DNA from: Nannocystis punicea
GTDB taxonomy: Bacteria; Myxococcota_A; Polyangia; Nannocystales; Nannocystaceae
Assembly (NCBI RefSeq): GCF_026965555.1
Contig: NZ_CP114040.1
Location: 11,052,001 to 11,116,000 of the forward strand
Direction of reading: 5' to 3'
DNA: 64,000 nucleotides
The notes below the pieces were generated by a model. The model was not told where the DNA came from. It saw only the letters and a list, made by a program, of their open reading frames with translations, and ran no database searches. Below are positions 7,336-15,473 of this stretch, one piece after another (position 1 is the first letter of the stretch; every line of letters begins with the position of its first letter). A program made the translations under genes and the position numbers.

Positions 7336-8232
7336 TCACTCCCGCAGCTCGATGCGCACCGGGCAGTGGTCCGACACCGAGCCCATCTTCGGCGGCTCCG
7401 CCGTCTGCGTCTCGCACGCCAGCTCGGCGCACATGCCGAGCACCTGGGGTGTCCCGAGGGACATGTCCTTCGATCCGAGCATGTGATCGAGCAAGCTCGG
7501 CTCCCAGCGCTCCACCCTGGCGTCCCGCTGCCAGTACTCCGAGCATCCGAGGGTGCTGGTCGGCAGCTGCAGCGCGTGCTCCTCGACCATGTCGTCGATG
7601 AAGCGCCGCTCGTCGTTCGCCTCGAGGTAGCCCGTCGTGTTGAAGTCGCCCGCGACCACGACCTGGGCCCCGAACTCCTCGCGCAGCGCGGGCAGGATCG
7701 ACGTCAACCACCGCCACTGCTGCTTGCGCCGCGCGACGTCCTCGGGCTTGCCACCCGGGTCGAAGTGCACCGACACCAGCGCGAAAGCCCGTCCGGAGGT
7801 GGTCTGGAGGGACGCGAGCGACGCAGGCGCCTGTCCCGTGGGACAGGCCTCGCCCTTGCTGAGCGCACGGTAGTCCTTCAACTCCAGCCGCGCCGTGTCG
7901 TAGACGACGCCCACGTTCAGCCGCCCGCCCGAGCGTCCTCGACACGAGGGCGTCAGCGCCGCCGCGTAGCGCCTCCCGGTCAGCGCGCTCGCTCTGTCGA
8001 GCGTCTCGTAGAACTTCCCGGGCTCCCGGATCTCCTGCACCGCGAAGGCGTCGGCGTCGAGCTCGGCGATCGCCCCCGCCACCGCGCCCGGATCCGTCGT
8101 CTCGTGCGGGAACGTCTGGATATTAAACGTCCCGAGCACGAGCGGCGCCTCGCGGCTGCACCACAACCACAGCGCGACCACCACCAGCACCACCCACGGC
8201 CACACGCGACGACGACGACGGCGCTCCTGCAT
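7336..8232 (-). CDS. Membrane-anchored endonuclease/exonuclease/phosphatase-family protein
   Basis: EEP-fold hydrolase of 298 aa. After six Arg residues there is one transmembrane or uncleaved signal helix (residues about 11-24), so the catalytic domain is probably outside the cytoplasm. EEP signatures are present: LGTFNIQTFP, AVQEI (metal Glu), GDFNTTG, and the terminal SDHCPV (catalytic Asp-His). Family members cleave phosphodiesters in nucleic acids, phosphoinositides or sphingomyelin; the substrate cannot be told here. A paralogue lies at 24176-25141. The PD-(D/E)XK gene follows with a 4-bp gap. Confidence 0.8.
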   Translation of the reverse strand: MQERRRRRRVWPWVVLVVVALWLWCSREAPLVLGTFNIQTFPHETTDPGAVAGAIAELDADAFAVQEIREPGKFYETLDRASALTGRRYAAALTPSCRGRSGGRLNVGVVYDTARLELKDYRALSKGEACPTGQAPASLASLQTTSGRAFALVSVHFDPGGKPEDVARRKQQWRWLTSILPALREEFGAQVVVAGDFNTTGYLEANDERRFIDDMVEEHALQLPTSTLGCSEYWQRDARVERWEPSLLDHMLGSKDMSLGTPQVLGMCAELACETQTAEPPKMGSVSDHCPVRIELRE

Positions 8233-8288
8233 TGCAGGGTCGACGGTAGACGCCGCCGGAGCCGCTCACAAGGCGGCGAGATCGCGCC

Positions 8289-9377
8289 TCAGCCGTCGCG
8301 GGGCTCGCGGAGCAGGCGCATGCGGACGTGCTGGTGTTGTCGGCGCTTGTACTCCGCGTGCGAGCTCTCGCCCTGCTCGTTGGCCTCGGCGGTGCGCTTG
8401 TCCATCACCTGGAACTCGGCGAGGACGAACACCACGCGGCCGCGGCGCTCGTCGTGGTCGTGGGGCAGCAGCGCGTCGACGCGGACCGGCAGGTCGGCGA
8501 CGAAGTTGAGCACGTGGAAGCTCTTGCCGGAGAACTCGTTGGGCCCCGGTTGCGGGCGGTTGGCCGCGTCGGTGTCGAAGTTCGCGTCGGCGCCGAGGAC
8601 CTTGAGGCTGTTGAGGTCGATCAGCGTGTTGACCGTCTGGTCGGGCACCACGTAGTTGAACGGGATGCAGCGGTGCAGCATGATCCGCAGCGTCGGCACC
8701 AGGTCGTCCGGGTCGCGGACGATCAGGCGGAAGCGCAGGCGGTCGAACACGCGCGCCGCGTTGGTCTCTTTCTTCAGCAGCAGCTTGGTCAGCTGCGACT
8801 CCTTCGACTTGCGCGACCACGAGAACTCGACCACCGGCACGCCGGCGGTGCGCAGCTCGTCGAACATGCGGGTCACGCTCTCCTCGACCAGCGAGAAGAT
8901 CTCCGAGTCGGAGATCGCCAGCGACGCCCGCATCTCGCGCGCCTCGAGGTGATTCAGGATGTGCATCACCTTGAGCAGCGTGCAGGCCTGGCGCTGGTGC
9001 GGGCCGGCCTTGCTCGAGGCGATCCGCGGCAGCTGCACCCACGGCACCTTGTCGGCGATGGTGTCGTCGAGGCGCAGCTTGAGCACGTCGCTGATGTAGC
9101 GGACGGCTTGCTGGCGCAGGTCGGCGAGGCGGGCCTCGTCGCGGGGGTCGCCGAGGTCGAGCCCGTTGAGCGCGAGCAGGCGGCGAACGTCCTCGTCCGA
9201 GGTGAGGGCCAGGCGGTGCCAGTCGATGACCGACTGCCCGCGCAGCAGCAGCTGGATCTCGTTGATGTCCTGCAGCGACAGCTCGGCGTGCTCGCCGCCC
9301 TGGGCGGCCTCGCGCCACAGCGCTTGCGAGGCCAAAAAGGCGCCGAACTGATCGGAGCGCTGCGGAGGCCTGGCCAT
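8289..9377 (-). CDS. Conserved uncharacterised protein, nucleotidyltransferase-like motif
   Basis: Soluble, charged protein of 362 aa with no signal peptide. I believe it belongs to an uncharacterised family found mainly in Myxococcota (possibly TIGR04552), but cannot confirm this. A central segment, ARVFDRLRFRLIVRDPDDL, recalls the VxDxxGxR core of RelA/SpoT-like nucleotidyltransferases, though the match is weak. Other blocks are mostly helical. The C-terminus is basic. The upstream 56 bp to the EEP gene hold nothing notable. No pathway can be assigned. Confidence 0.65.
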   Translation of the reverse strand: MARPPQRSDQFGAFLASQALWREAAQGGEHAELSLQDINEIQLLLRGQSVIDWHRLALTSDEDVRRLLALNGLDLGDPRDEARLADLRQQAVRYISDVLKLRLDDTIADKVPWVQLPRIASSKAGPHQRQACTLLKVMHILNHLEAREMRASLAISDSEIFSLVEESVTRMFDELRTAGVPVVEFSWSRKSKESQLTKLLLKKETNAARVFDRLRFRLIVRDPDDLVPTLRIMLHRCIPFNYVVPDQTVNTLIDLNSLKVLGADANFDTDAANRPQPGPNEFSGKSFHVLNFVADLPVRVDALLPHDHDERRGRVVFVLAEFQVMDKRTAEANEQGESSHAEYKRRQHQHVRMRLLREPRDG

Positions 9378-9393
9378 CGCGCCGCAGCCCAGC

Positions 9394-9486
9394 TTAGCCG
9401 CTTACGCGCCGAGAGAAGCGGAGGGTACCGACGAGCAGACCGATTGTGACGAGGGCGGCACAGATGTTTCCGAGGTAAGCGGTCAT
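9394..9486 (-). CDS. Possible 30-residue membrane protein
   Basis: A very short frame encodes MTAYLGNICAALVTIGLLVGTLRF and a basic tail, a plausible single transmembrane helix with a positive-inside C-terminus. An AAGG stretch lies about 3-6 bases before the ATG. It could be a small membrane protein, but the size makes chance hard to exclude. Confidence 0.3.
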   Translation of the reverse strand: MTAYLGNICAALVTIGLLVGTLRFSRRVSG

Positions 9487-9867
9487 GAACCTTGTTGCTC
9501 CAGTCCTTGCAGTCGTGTGCTCAGGACTTATCACGGAATCGGGCGAGGTCGGAAAAAGTGGGAGATGTAGGACAATCTCTCGAAGCTCAGTCCAAGGTTC
9601 GCAAGGCAAGGAGGTCCGGGCGCCGGGCCCTTAAATCAAGCTGGAGCGGGGGGATTTTCAGGCCGGGAATTCTGGCGATTTCGGGGTCCTGCGGCCTGAA
9701 GCGCCAGGCCCCCGACTTCTGGGGCCAGAACGCCGGATGGCAGATAACACATTCCCGCGGCCGTTGGAAAGTCCCCCGCCGGCGCCGGATCCGCGAGCGG
9801 TCTGGCGGCGGCTGCGGAGACGCGTGGGCGCACCTCGGGACGGATGGCCACGCGTGCGCGGCAGCGC
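9487..9867. other. Gene-poor interval with an inverted repeat
   Basis: I see no supported gene in these 380 bases, which are less G+C-rich than the flanks. TCAGGCCG (9658-9665) and CGGCCTGA (9692-9699) form an 8-bp inverted repeat around a 26-base loop, preceded by GGGGGGATTT. It might be an RNA hairpin or relic sequence. Confidence 0.4.
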
Positions 9868-9873
9868 TACTGT
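9868..9873 (+). promoter_or_regulatory. -10-like TACTGT before hypothetical gene
   Basis: TACTGT ends six bases before ATG 9880, with no ribosome-binding site between. The spacing fits a leaderless start, as at several other genes here. Confidence 0.35.
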
Positions 9874-9879
9874 GACGCC

Positions 9880-10320
9880 ATGCGCGACCCCGAGGACGAC
9901 GATGTGCCACCCCGCGACGACCGTCTCGGGTTCACCTCGAGCAGTTTCCGGCGCAAGATCGGCGAGGGCCTCGCGGGCTTGCTCGACCCGGACGGCGCGA
10001 TCGGCAAGGGCAAGGAGATCGTGACCGGGGTGACGCAGGCGACCAAGAACGAGGTCGTGCGGATGATCAGCGCCGAGGTCCGGCAGTTCCTCGACGGCAT
10101 GGACACCGTCGAGTTGATGCAGCGGGTCATCGCCGGCCTCGTGATCGACGTGAAGGCCGAGATCCGCTTCTCGATCGACCCCGAGGGCCAGCTCAAGCCG
10201 GCGATCAAGGCCGAGAAGGCGACGCAGCGGACCCGCGAGCAGTCCGGCTCGCAGCCGGCGCCCGGCACCCCGACGACGCCGCAGGCGCCGCCGAGCTCCC
10301 GGACCCCCAACAAGGAATGA
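9880..10320 (+). CDS. Conserved hypothetical protein, helical
   Basis: Protein of 146 aa with no recognised domain. The N-terminus is acidic (MRDPEDDDVPPRDD). An amphipathic helical middle follows (GKEIVTGVTQATKNEVVRMISAEVRQFLDGM), then a short beta-like stretch (LVIDVKAEIRFSIDP) and a Pro/Ser/Thr-rich tail. The helix pattern recalls phasin-like or membrane-surface proteins, but that is only an impression. ATG 9880 is preferred over an in-frame ATG at 9844 because of the -10-like box and composition. It converges on the 48-residue gene at 10330-10476. Confidence 0.6.
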   Translation: MRDPEDDDVPPRDDRLGFTSSSFRRKIGEGLAGLLDPDGAIGKGKEIVTGVTQATKNEVVRMISAEVRQFLDGMDTVELMQRVIAGLVIDVKAEIRFSIDPEGQLKPAIKAEKATQRTREQSGSQPAPGTPTTPQAPPSSRTPNKE

Positions 10321-10329
10321 GCCAGAGCT

Positions 10330-10476
10330 TCAGCTCTGCGCCTCGGAGTCGACCGGCACGACCTTGTTGTCGCCGTCGTCGTCGGGCAGCCCGAGCTTCT
10401 TCTTGACGGCCTTGTAGATGTCGGCCCCGAGCTTGAGCCCGAAGCCGGTGATGATTGCACTCACGAGGATCCGCAT
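10330..10476 (-). CDS. Small conserved-looking membrane-associated protein (48 aa)
   Basis: Frame of 48 codons: MRILVSAIITGFGLKLGADIYKAVKKK, then an acidic tail LGLPDDDGDNKVVPVDSEAQ. The first 20 residues form a short hydrophobic helix followed by a Lys cluster, typical of a small inner-membrane or surface-attached protein. Codon choice (G/C at third positions) matches the real genes. The stop lies 9 bp from the convergent stop of the 9880-10320 gene. Confidence 0.55.
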   Translation of the reverse strand: MRILVSAIITGFGLKLGADIYKAVKKKLGLPDDDGDNKVVPVDSEAQS

Positions 10477-10561
10477 GGCCGGCAGCGTAGCAGCAAGGAG
10501 CCGGTCGACCTGACGCGGGCCCCTGCTTCGTCGCCCCAGGCGCTCTGGGCGCCGCGCCGGT

Positions 10562-11521
10562 TCACGCGGGGATCACGCAGACCCCGACATCCTCATAAGA
10601 GGGCGGAGCCATTCCCATCTCGAAGAACGGCGTGCACTCCTCGCCTGCCTGGCACGGCCCGTTGCCGCCGCTGACCGGGCAGAACGGGGTGCAGCAGCCG
10701 GTCGACATCGGCGGGCAGTTGGCGACCGCGCTCGTGGCCGCGCAGAAGCCGCCCTTCTGACACTGATTGATGTACTGGCACTCGTCGCCCGCACCGCCCT
10801 CACCGGGCATCGCCGACTCCTTGAAGCACACGAACAGGTCCCCGGCCGAGTTGTAGCAGCCCTGTCCTTCGGGACAGTCTTGCACGAGCGGGTCGCACGA
10901 GCCGAGGCAGATCGGCAGCGAGCCGTCGTTGTAGACCACGCAGTTGGCGGTCGGCGTGTCGGGGCAGGCGTCGTTGGTGTCGCAGAACTCGACGCACACG
11001 CCGTCCTTGCCCTCGTCGTCGGTCAGCAGACAGATGTTGCCGAGCGCGCAGTTGTCGATGCCGGTGTACTTGCCCTCCTGGACGTCGCACGGATCGCCGA
11101 CGACTCCCTCGCCCATGATCTCGACGCACGTGTTGACGCCCCACGGTTCGCCCTCGGCCGGCGCGACCGCCGTGCACTTCTGTCCTTCGGGACAGTCTTG
11201 CAGCCGCGGGTCGCACTGCCCGCTGATCCCGCCGTCGGGCGGGACGATGAAGCCCGCGCTCGTGGTCGTCTCGCCGTCGGAGGTGCTCGTCGGGTTCGCC
11301 GGCCCGGTGGTGGCGCTGGCGCCGCCCGTCGTCCCGTCGGTGGTCGACGTCGCCCCCGGCCCGGTCGTCTCGGGTCCTTCGCTGTCGTCGCCCTCGGAGT
11401 CGGGCGGCGTATCGCCGGTCGGCCCGGACGCGCCGGTCGCGGTCATCATCCCGGACTTGTCACCACATGCGCCGAACGCGACCACGGCGACGGACACGAA
11501 CCAGAGCTGAAGCGATCTCAT
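10562..11521 (-). CDS. Cys-rich lipoprotein with Thr/Gly/Ser linker
   Basis: Predicted outer-membrane or surface lipoprotein of 319 aa. Its signal peptide ends in lipobox FGAC (Cys19). A low-complexity linker of Thr, Gly, Ser, Pro and Asp (about residues 22-90) is followed by Cys-rich modules holding about 30 Cys. These include two DCPEGQ(K/G)C motifs (near 108 and 213) of a kind common in exported myxobacterial proteins. GGAGG precedes the ATG by about 8 bases. The DNA encoding CPEGQ forms a TGTCC/GGACA palindrome at both places. No catalytic domain; binding or structural role inferred. Confidence 0.75.
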   Translation of the reverse strand: MRSLQLWFVSVAVVAFGACGDKSGMMTATGASGPTGDTPPDSEGDDSEGPETTGPGATSTTDGTTGGASATTGPANPTSTSDGETTTSAGFIVPPDGGISGQCDPRLQDCPEGQKCTAVAPAEGEPWGVNTCVEIMGEGVVGDPCDVQEGKYTGIDNCALGNICLLTDDEGKDGVCVEFCDTNDACPDTPTANCVVYNDGSLPICLGSCDPLVQDCPEGQGCYNSAGDLFVCFKESAMPGEGGAGDECQYINQCQKGGFCAATSAVANCPPMSTGCCTPFCPVSGGNGPCQAGEECTPFFEMGMAPPSYEDVGVCVIPA

Positions 11522-11593
11522 GAGCAGACCTCCAGCCCGGACGCTATCACAGAAAGCAGCAAAAACCCGAAACCTCCCAGGAGGTTCGTAGGT

Positions 11594-12088
11594 CTAAGGC
11601 CGCCCTCTGCCGAGGCCCACGTTCGAGAGCGCCGCCAGGGTCGCCGCCAGCTCCTCGCGGATCTCCGGCGAAAGCCCCGGATCGGCCGCAGCGGCCTCCA
11701 GACGCCCGATTTGCGGCAACCAGGTCGCGTGGGCGGTCTCGTCGAACGCCACCCCGGCGGGGGTCAGCGCCGCCGCCTCGTCGTGTAGCGCCTGCGCCTC
11801 GCTCAGGGAGATCGGCGCTCTCGACGCCACCACGGGCGGCGCAGCCACTGCGACCTCGACGGGCGCCGGCTCGACCTCGGAGGCGTCGGCCTGGAGCCCT
11901 TGCAGCGCCACCGCCGCCACTACACCGAGCACGGCCGCGGCCAGGATCGAGGGCCACTGGCGCCAACGCGGCTCCGGCAGGCGCCGGCAGCCCTGATTGA
12001 CTCGCCGCTCCACGCCGGGCGCGATCGCCGGCCGCGAATTGTCGCGGCGGTCCCTTCGCCCCTGCCGCCTGTCGAGCTCCGGACCCAT
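11594..12088 (-). CDS. Single-pass membrane protein, function unknown
   Basis: Predicted membrane protein of 164 aa. A basic N-terminal region (about 45 residues, many Arg) precedes one transmembrane helix (ILAAAVLGVVAAVAL, about residues 48-62). A periplasmic Ala/Pro/Val-rich and then helical domain follows. The topology resembles small anti-sigma-like or anchoring proteins, without a recognised domain. An in-frame ATG at 12184 would add 32 residues and bring the start within 24 bp of the LexA box of the divergent lexA gene; with that start, LexA could control both genes. Confidence 0.55.
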   Translation of the reverse strand: MGPELDRRQGRRDRRDNSRPAIAPGVERRVNQGCRRLPEPRWRQWPSILAAAVLGVVAAVALQGLQADASEVEPAPVEVAVAAPPVVASRAPISLSEAQALHDEAAALTPAGVAFDETAHATWLPQIGRLEAAAADPGLSPEIREELAATLAALSNVGLGRGRP

Positions 12089-12207
12089 GCCGGCAGGGTC
12101 GCGGGGCGCGGCCAATCCGGCAAATTTCAGGCTTTGGCGGGCTCTGTCGGCCAGGCCATGTCGGCGCCTTTCGCAGTTCCGCATAGCTTGACCTGAGCAA
12201 ATTGTTT

Positions 12208-12224
12208 GTATACACCCGTTCAGT
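12208..12224 (+). promoter_or_regulatory. LexA box (autoregulatory)
   Basis: GTATACACCCGTTCAGT agrees at 15 of 17 positions with the M. xanthus LexA motif as I remember it (CTRHAMRYBYGTTCAGS). It overlaps TATACA (12209-12214), a good -10, with TTGACC at 12188-12193 as a possible -35 (15-bp spacer). Binding here would block lexA transcription. The divergent gene may share it. Confidence 0.75.
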
Positions 12225-12267
12225 GCCGAAGGCGTGATCTCCGCAGCCGCCGCAGGAGGCTCTCCCC

Positions 12268-12906
12268 GTGAAACCCCAGCTCACCCACCGCCAGCAGCAA
12301 GCGCTCGACTTCATCTCCTCCTGTCTGGATGCGAACGGGTATCCGCCGACGCTGCGCGAAATCGGCGAGCACATGGGGATCCGCTCGACCAACGGGGTCA
12401 ACGACCACCTGAAGGCGCTCGAGCGCAAGGGGTACCTGGTCCGCGAGGAGCTCAAGAGCCGCGCGCTGCGGCCGGTGGACGCGCCGGACAGCACGGCGCG
12501 TGTTCGCACCACGGAGATCCCGATCCTCGGGCGCGTGGCCGCGGGCCAGCCGATCCTGGCCGACGAGAACGTCACCAACCGGATCAGCGTCGACCAGTTC
12601 TTCCTCCACGGTAATCAGCCGCGCGAGGTGTTCGGCCTCGTCGTCCACGGCGAGAGCATGATCGAGGATGGAATCTTCGACGGCGATTACGTGTTCGTCC
12701 GTCGCCAGGCCACCGCCGAGCGGGGCGAGATCGTCGTGGCGATGATCGAGGGCGAGGTGACGTGCAAGCGTTACTACCTCGAGGGCGACAAGATCCGCCT
12801 GCAGCCGGGCAACGAGGCCATGCAGCCGATCTACGTCCATCGCGGCGATCATCGCGCCTTCGAGTTGGTCGGCAAGGTGATCGGCGTCTACCGCAGCCTC
12901 CACTAG
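12268..12906 (+). CDS. lexA: LexA SOS repressor
   Basis: Transcriptional repressor of the DNA-damage response (212 aa), self-cleaved when RecA filaments form. The N-terminal winged helix (about 1-68) carries the recognition region PPTLREIGEHMGIRSTNGVNDHLKAL. The cleavage site Ala92-Gly93 sits in RVAAGQP. The catalytic dyad is Ser130 (HGESM) and Lys167 (TCKRYY). The GTG start has AGGAGG about 8 bases upstream. A LexA box overlaps its promoter, so it represses itself. Length and motifs are normal for the family. Confidence 0.97.
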   Translation: MKPQLTHRQQQALDFISSCLDANGYPPTLREIGEHMGIRSTNGVNDHLKALERKGYLVREELKSRALRPVDAPDSTARVRTTEIPILGRVAAGQPILADENVTNRISVDQFFLHGNQPREVFGLVVHGESMIEDGIFDGDYVFVRRQATAERGEIVVAMIEGEVTCKRYYLEGDKIRLQPGNEAMQPIYVHRGDHRAFELVGKVIGVYRSLH

Positions 12907-12985
12907 CTTCCCCGCGGTCGCGGCCGCTGTCGCCGCCGTGAGTGCAGGCGAACGGCCGCGGCGAGCCCTGACGAAATATTTCCGC

Positions 12986-12991
12986 TACAGT
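12986..12991 (+). promoter_or_regulatory. -10-like TACAGT before TonB-like gene
   Basis: TACAGT ends seven bases before GTG 12999 and no Shine-Dalgarno sequence lies between. This favours GTG 12999 over GTG 12990 as the start and suggests a leaderless mRNA. Confidence 0.35.
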
Positions 12992-12998
12992 GTTGCCC

Positions 12999-15176
12999 GT
13001 GCCGCGGCCGCCCACACCTGGCGCCCTCGCGCCTGGGGACCGCACTCGGCGTCGTCGAGGCGCCGGGCCACTCGCGCTCCTCGGCTGTTTCCTGTTCTCT
13101 GCGGGCCTCAACGTCGCCGCGGTGACCACGAGCCTGCTGGTGCTGATCCGCTCGGACGAGCGCGTGGCGTCGGCCCCGGTCGCGCGCAAGCCCGCGTGCG
13201 TCAACGGCTACGAGCGCGGCGTCGACCTGCTCGAGAAAGCGCTGTCGGGCGACGAGGACCAGCTCTACGACGGCCTCCTCCACACGATCGTCGACGGCAA
13301 GTGCGAGACCGAGGTGATCGTCGCGCTGGTCGACGACAAGGAGCCGATCGAGCCGATGGCCGAGCTCGAGGATCTCGAGCCGCCGGAGCCGAAGAAGAAA
13401 GAGCGCGAGAAGAAGAAGAAGGAAGAGGAGAAGCCGCCCGAGCCGCTGCCGGTCGAGGAGCCGAAGCCGGAGGAGAAGAAGAAGGAAGAGGAGAAGCCGC
13501 CGGAGGAGGAGCAGCCGAAGGAGAAGATCGACTTCGAGCTGCTGCAGCTCAAGATGGTCGAGCAGCTCGAGGAGAAGGACGAGAAGGAGTCTCCGGACGA
13601 CGCACACTACCTGTCCAACGTCAACCGCGACGTCACCGAGGAGACCCGCGCCGAGATCACCAACCTGCAGCAGGACGCCGAGCAGGCCAAGGCCTCGCAG
13701 CAGGAGCCGAGCAACGAGCCCACCAAGGGCATGGCGGCCGAGGACAAGATCGCCGAGACGCGCGAGCAGAAGAGCCAGCTGGCGCAGGAGGCCCCGAAGG
13801 TCCAGCAGAGCCCGGAGACCAAGATCCCGGAGCAGAACGACCCCAAGGCCAAGAGCATGCTGTCGATGCGCGAGCTGGCCCCGCGCGAGCACTCGCCCGA
13901 GATGCTCAAGCACGAGGCCACCGCCGACGCCGCTGCGTCCGGCGAGCTCGCGCCCGATCAGAAGGCCGCCGCCGCGGTCATGCAGCGGAACAAACAACAG
14001 GCCGGCTCCTCGGATACCAAGTCACCTGTCGTTCGGTTCAGGTTGTCGGCCAACGAGATGAACGCCCTGTTCGGGCGCGACATCGCCGAGAAGAAGGACC
14101 TCATCTCCCAGCGCCAGTCGAAGAAGAAGGGCATCTGGGAGGAGGCGCGCGAGCTGTATCAGTCGCCGCTCGAGAACATGGTCCCCGAGGTGCGGCCCGG
14201 CAATCAGACCGCCCTGCGCTCGCGCAAGCACCCGTTCGCCCAGTTCATCGCCACGATGCACCGGACGATCCACGACAAGTGGGCGTTCGGCTTCCTCGAG
14301 CAGCTCGACACGATGGGCCGCGGCAACGCGCTCAACAAGCCCGACCTGTGGACGCGCGTCGAGATCGTGCTCAACAGCGACGGCTCGCTCGACAAGCTGC
14401 GGACCGTCCGCTACTCGGGCAACATGCAGTTCGACGGGGCCGCGCGCGAGGTCGTGCGCAACGCCGGGCCCTACCCGCAGCCGCCGCGGGAGATCTTGAG
14501 CGGCAACGGCAAGGTCTACATCCACTGGGCGTTCCACCGCGACGAGCGGGCCTGCGGCACCTTCGGCGCCGAGCCGTTCATCCTCGACAACGCCGGCCAG
14601 GGCGAGCGGCCCGATCCGAACCGGGCTGTCCGTCCGGCCAGCTCGGAATCCGAAGCGATGGCGTCGCGCCGGCTCGCGCGGCAGATGGGCCCGGCCGCGC
14701 CCGGGCCCGCCGGTCCCGAAGGTCCCTCGGCGCCGGGCGGCCACAACCACGAGCACGGCGAGGGCGACGGCCACAACCACGGCGCACCGCCCGAGCAGGG
14801 CAGCGGCGACCAGCCCGACGCCGAGGCCGGACACGCCGCGAACGCCTGGCTCAAGGTGTTCGCCGCCCGCGACGCCGCCAAGCTGGCCGCGCGCGCCAGC
14901 CTGCCCTTCGTCATCGGCGACCAGGTCGTCGCTCGCACGCGCGAGGAGCTGCAAGGTGTCCTCCAGGCCATGCTCGACGAGGCCGGCAGCGGCGCGCCCG
15001 GAGCCGTCGAGGTGTTCACCGCCTCCGGCCTGCGCAAGCGCTTCGGCAGCGTCCCCGCCGGCGTCCAGGAGGGCCTCGGCCGCAACTACGCCGTCAGCAA
15101 GGTCCGCGGCGAGCCCTTCATCCTGATCCTCGAGCGTCGCTTCGGCGACTGGCGCGTCGTCGGCGTGGCTCGCTGA
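12999..15176 (+). CDS. TonB/TolA-like energy-transduction protein with His-rich linker
   Basis: Long TonB-like protein (725 aa from GTG 12999). A transmembrane helix lies near residues 24-50. The next ~300 residues are a charged region: Pro/Glu/Lys-rich (PEPKKKEREKKKKEEE) and Gln/Glu coiled segments that could span the periplasm. A TonB C-terminal-like domain (about 405-515) has FIATMHRTIHDKW, VEIVLNSDGSL and YSGNMQFDGAAREVV. A linker with GGHNHEHGEGDGHNHG (about 575-590) may bind metal ions. A final domain resembles an NTF2-like fold. Residue positions are approximate. It could work with the ExbB/ExbD pair at 638-1755, but that is inference. Confidence 0.75.
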   Translation: MPRPPTPGALAPGDRTRRRRGAGPLALLGCFLFSAGLNVAAVTTSLLVLIRSDERVASAPVARKPACVNGYERGVDLLEKALSGDEDQLYDGLLHTIVDGKCETEVIVALVDDKEPIEPMAELEDLEPPEPKKKEREKKKKEEEKPPEPLPVEEPKPEEKKKEEEKPPEEEQPKEKIDFELLQLKMVEQLEEKDEKESPDDAHYLSNVNRDVTEETRAEITNLQQDAEQAKASQQEPSNEPTKGMAAEDKIAETREQKSQLAQEAPKVQQSPETKIPEQNDPKAKSMLSMRELAPREHSPEMLKHEATADAAASGELAPDQKAAAAVMQRNKQQAGSSDTKSPVVRFRLSANEMNALFGRDIAEKKDLISQRQSKKKGIWEEARELYQSPLENMVPEVRPGNQTALRSRKHPFAQFIATMHRTIHDKWAFGFLEQLDTMGRGNALNKPDLWTRVEIVLNSDGSLDKLRTVRYSGNMQFDGAAREVVRNAGPYPQPPREILSGNGKVYIHWAFHRDERACGTFGAEPFILDNAGQGERPDPNRAVRPASSESEAMASRRLARQMGPAAPGPAGPEGPSAPGGHNHEHGEGDGHNHGAPPEQGSGDQPDAEAGHAANAWLKVFAARDAAKLAARASLPFVIGDQVVARTREELQGVLQAMLDEAGSGAPGAVEVFTASGLRKRFGSVPAGVQEGLGRNYAVSKVRGEPFILILERRFGDWRVVGVAR

Positions 15177-15285
15177 CCTCCGCGCGAGCGCGGGGCATTC
15201 GCGTGTGCGTGCGGCCAGCGGCCGCTCGCCGCGCGCTTCGCGGGGCGAGCTCGGGCGTACCACAATGGCCGCTCGCTCGTGCCCT

Positions 15286-15310
15286 GGGGACATGTCCCTT
15301 CAGACAGGAC
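15286..15310. repeat. GGACATGTCC-type palindrome in intergenic DNA
   Basis: The 297-bp gap between the TonB-like gene and fadD holds GGGGACATGTCCC, followed by TTCAGACAGG. No other supported feature lies in the gap. See the finding on this palindrome family. Confidence 0.6.
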
Positions 15311-15473
15311 GGTCGGTCCGTGAACGTCGTTTGCAGGAACTCGCCAGGCCGGCCCGCGAACGCGGCCCCTGGCGCGCGCACGCGCTGTAGCCCAGAAAAG
15401 CCCGCCGGAGAGGCCGCCTGGACAGGCGTGCGAGCCTTCGCTACAAGGGGTGCCCAGTTGGAGCGCCTCGATC

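Noticed and set aside
10857..11182. TGTCC/GGACA stems in the Cys-rich lipoprotein counted as repeat elements
   Set aside because: They encode the CPEGQ motif, so protein constraint alone can explain them; they are weak evidence for the palindrome family.
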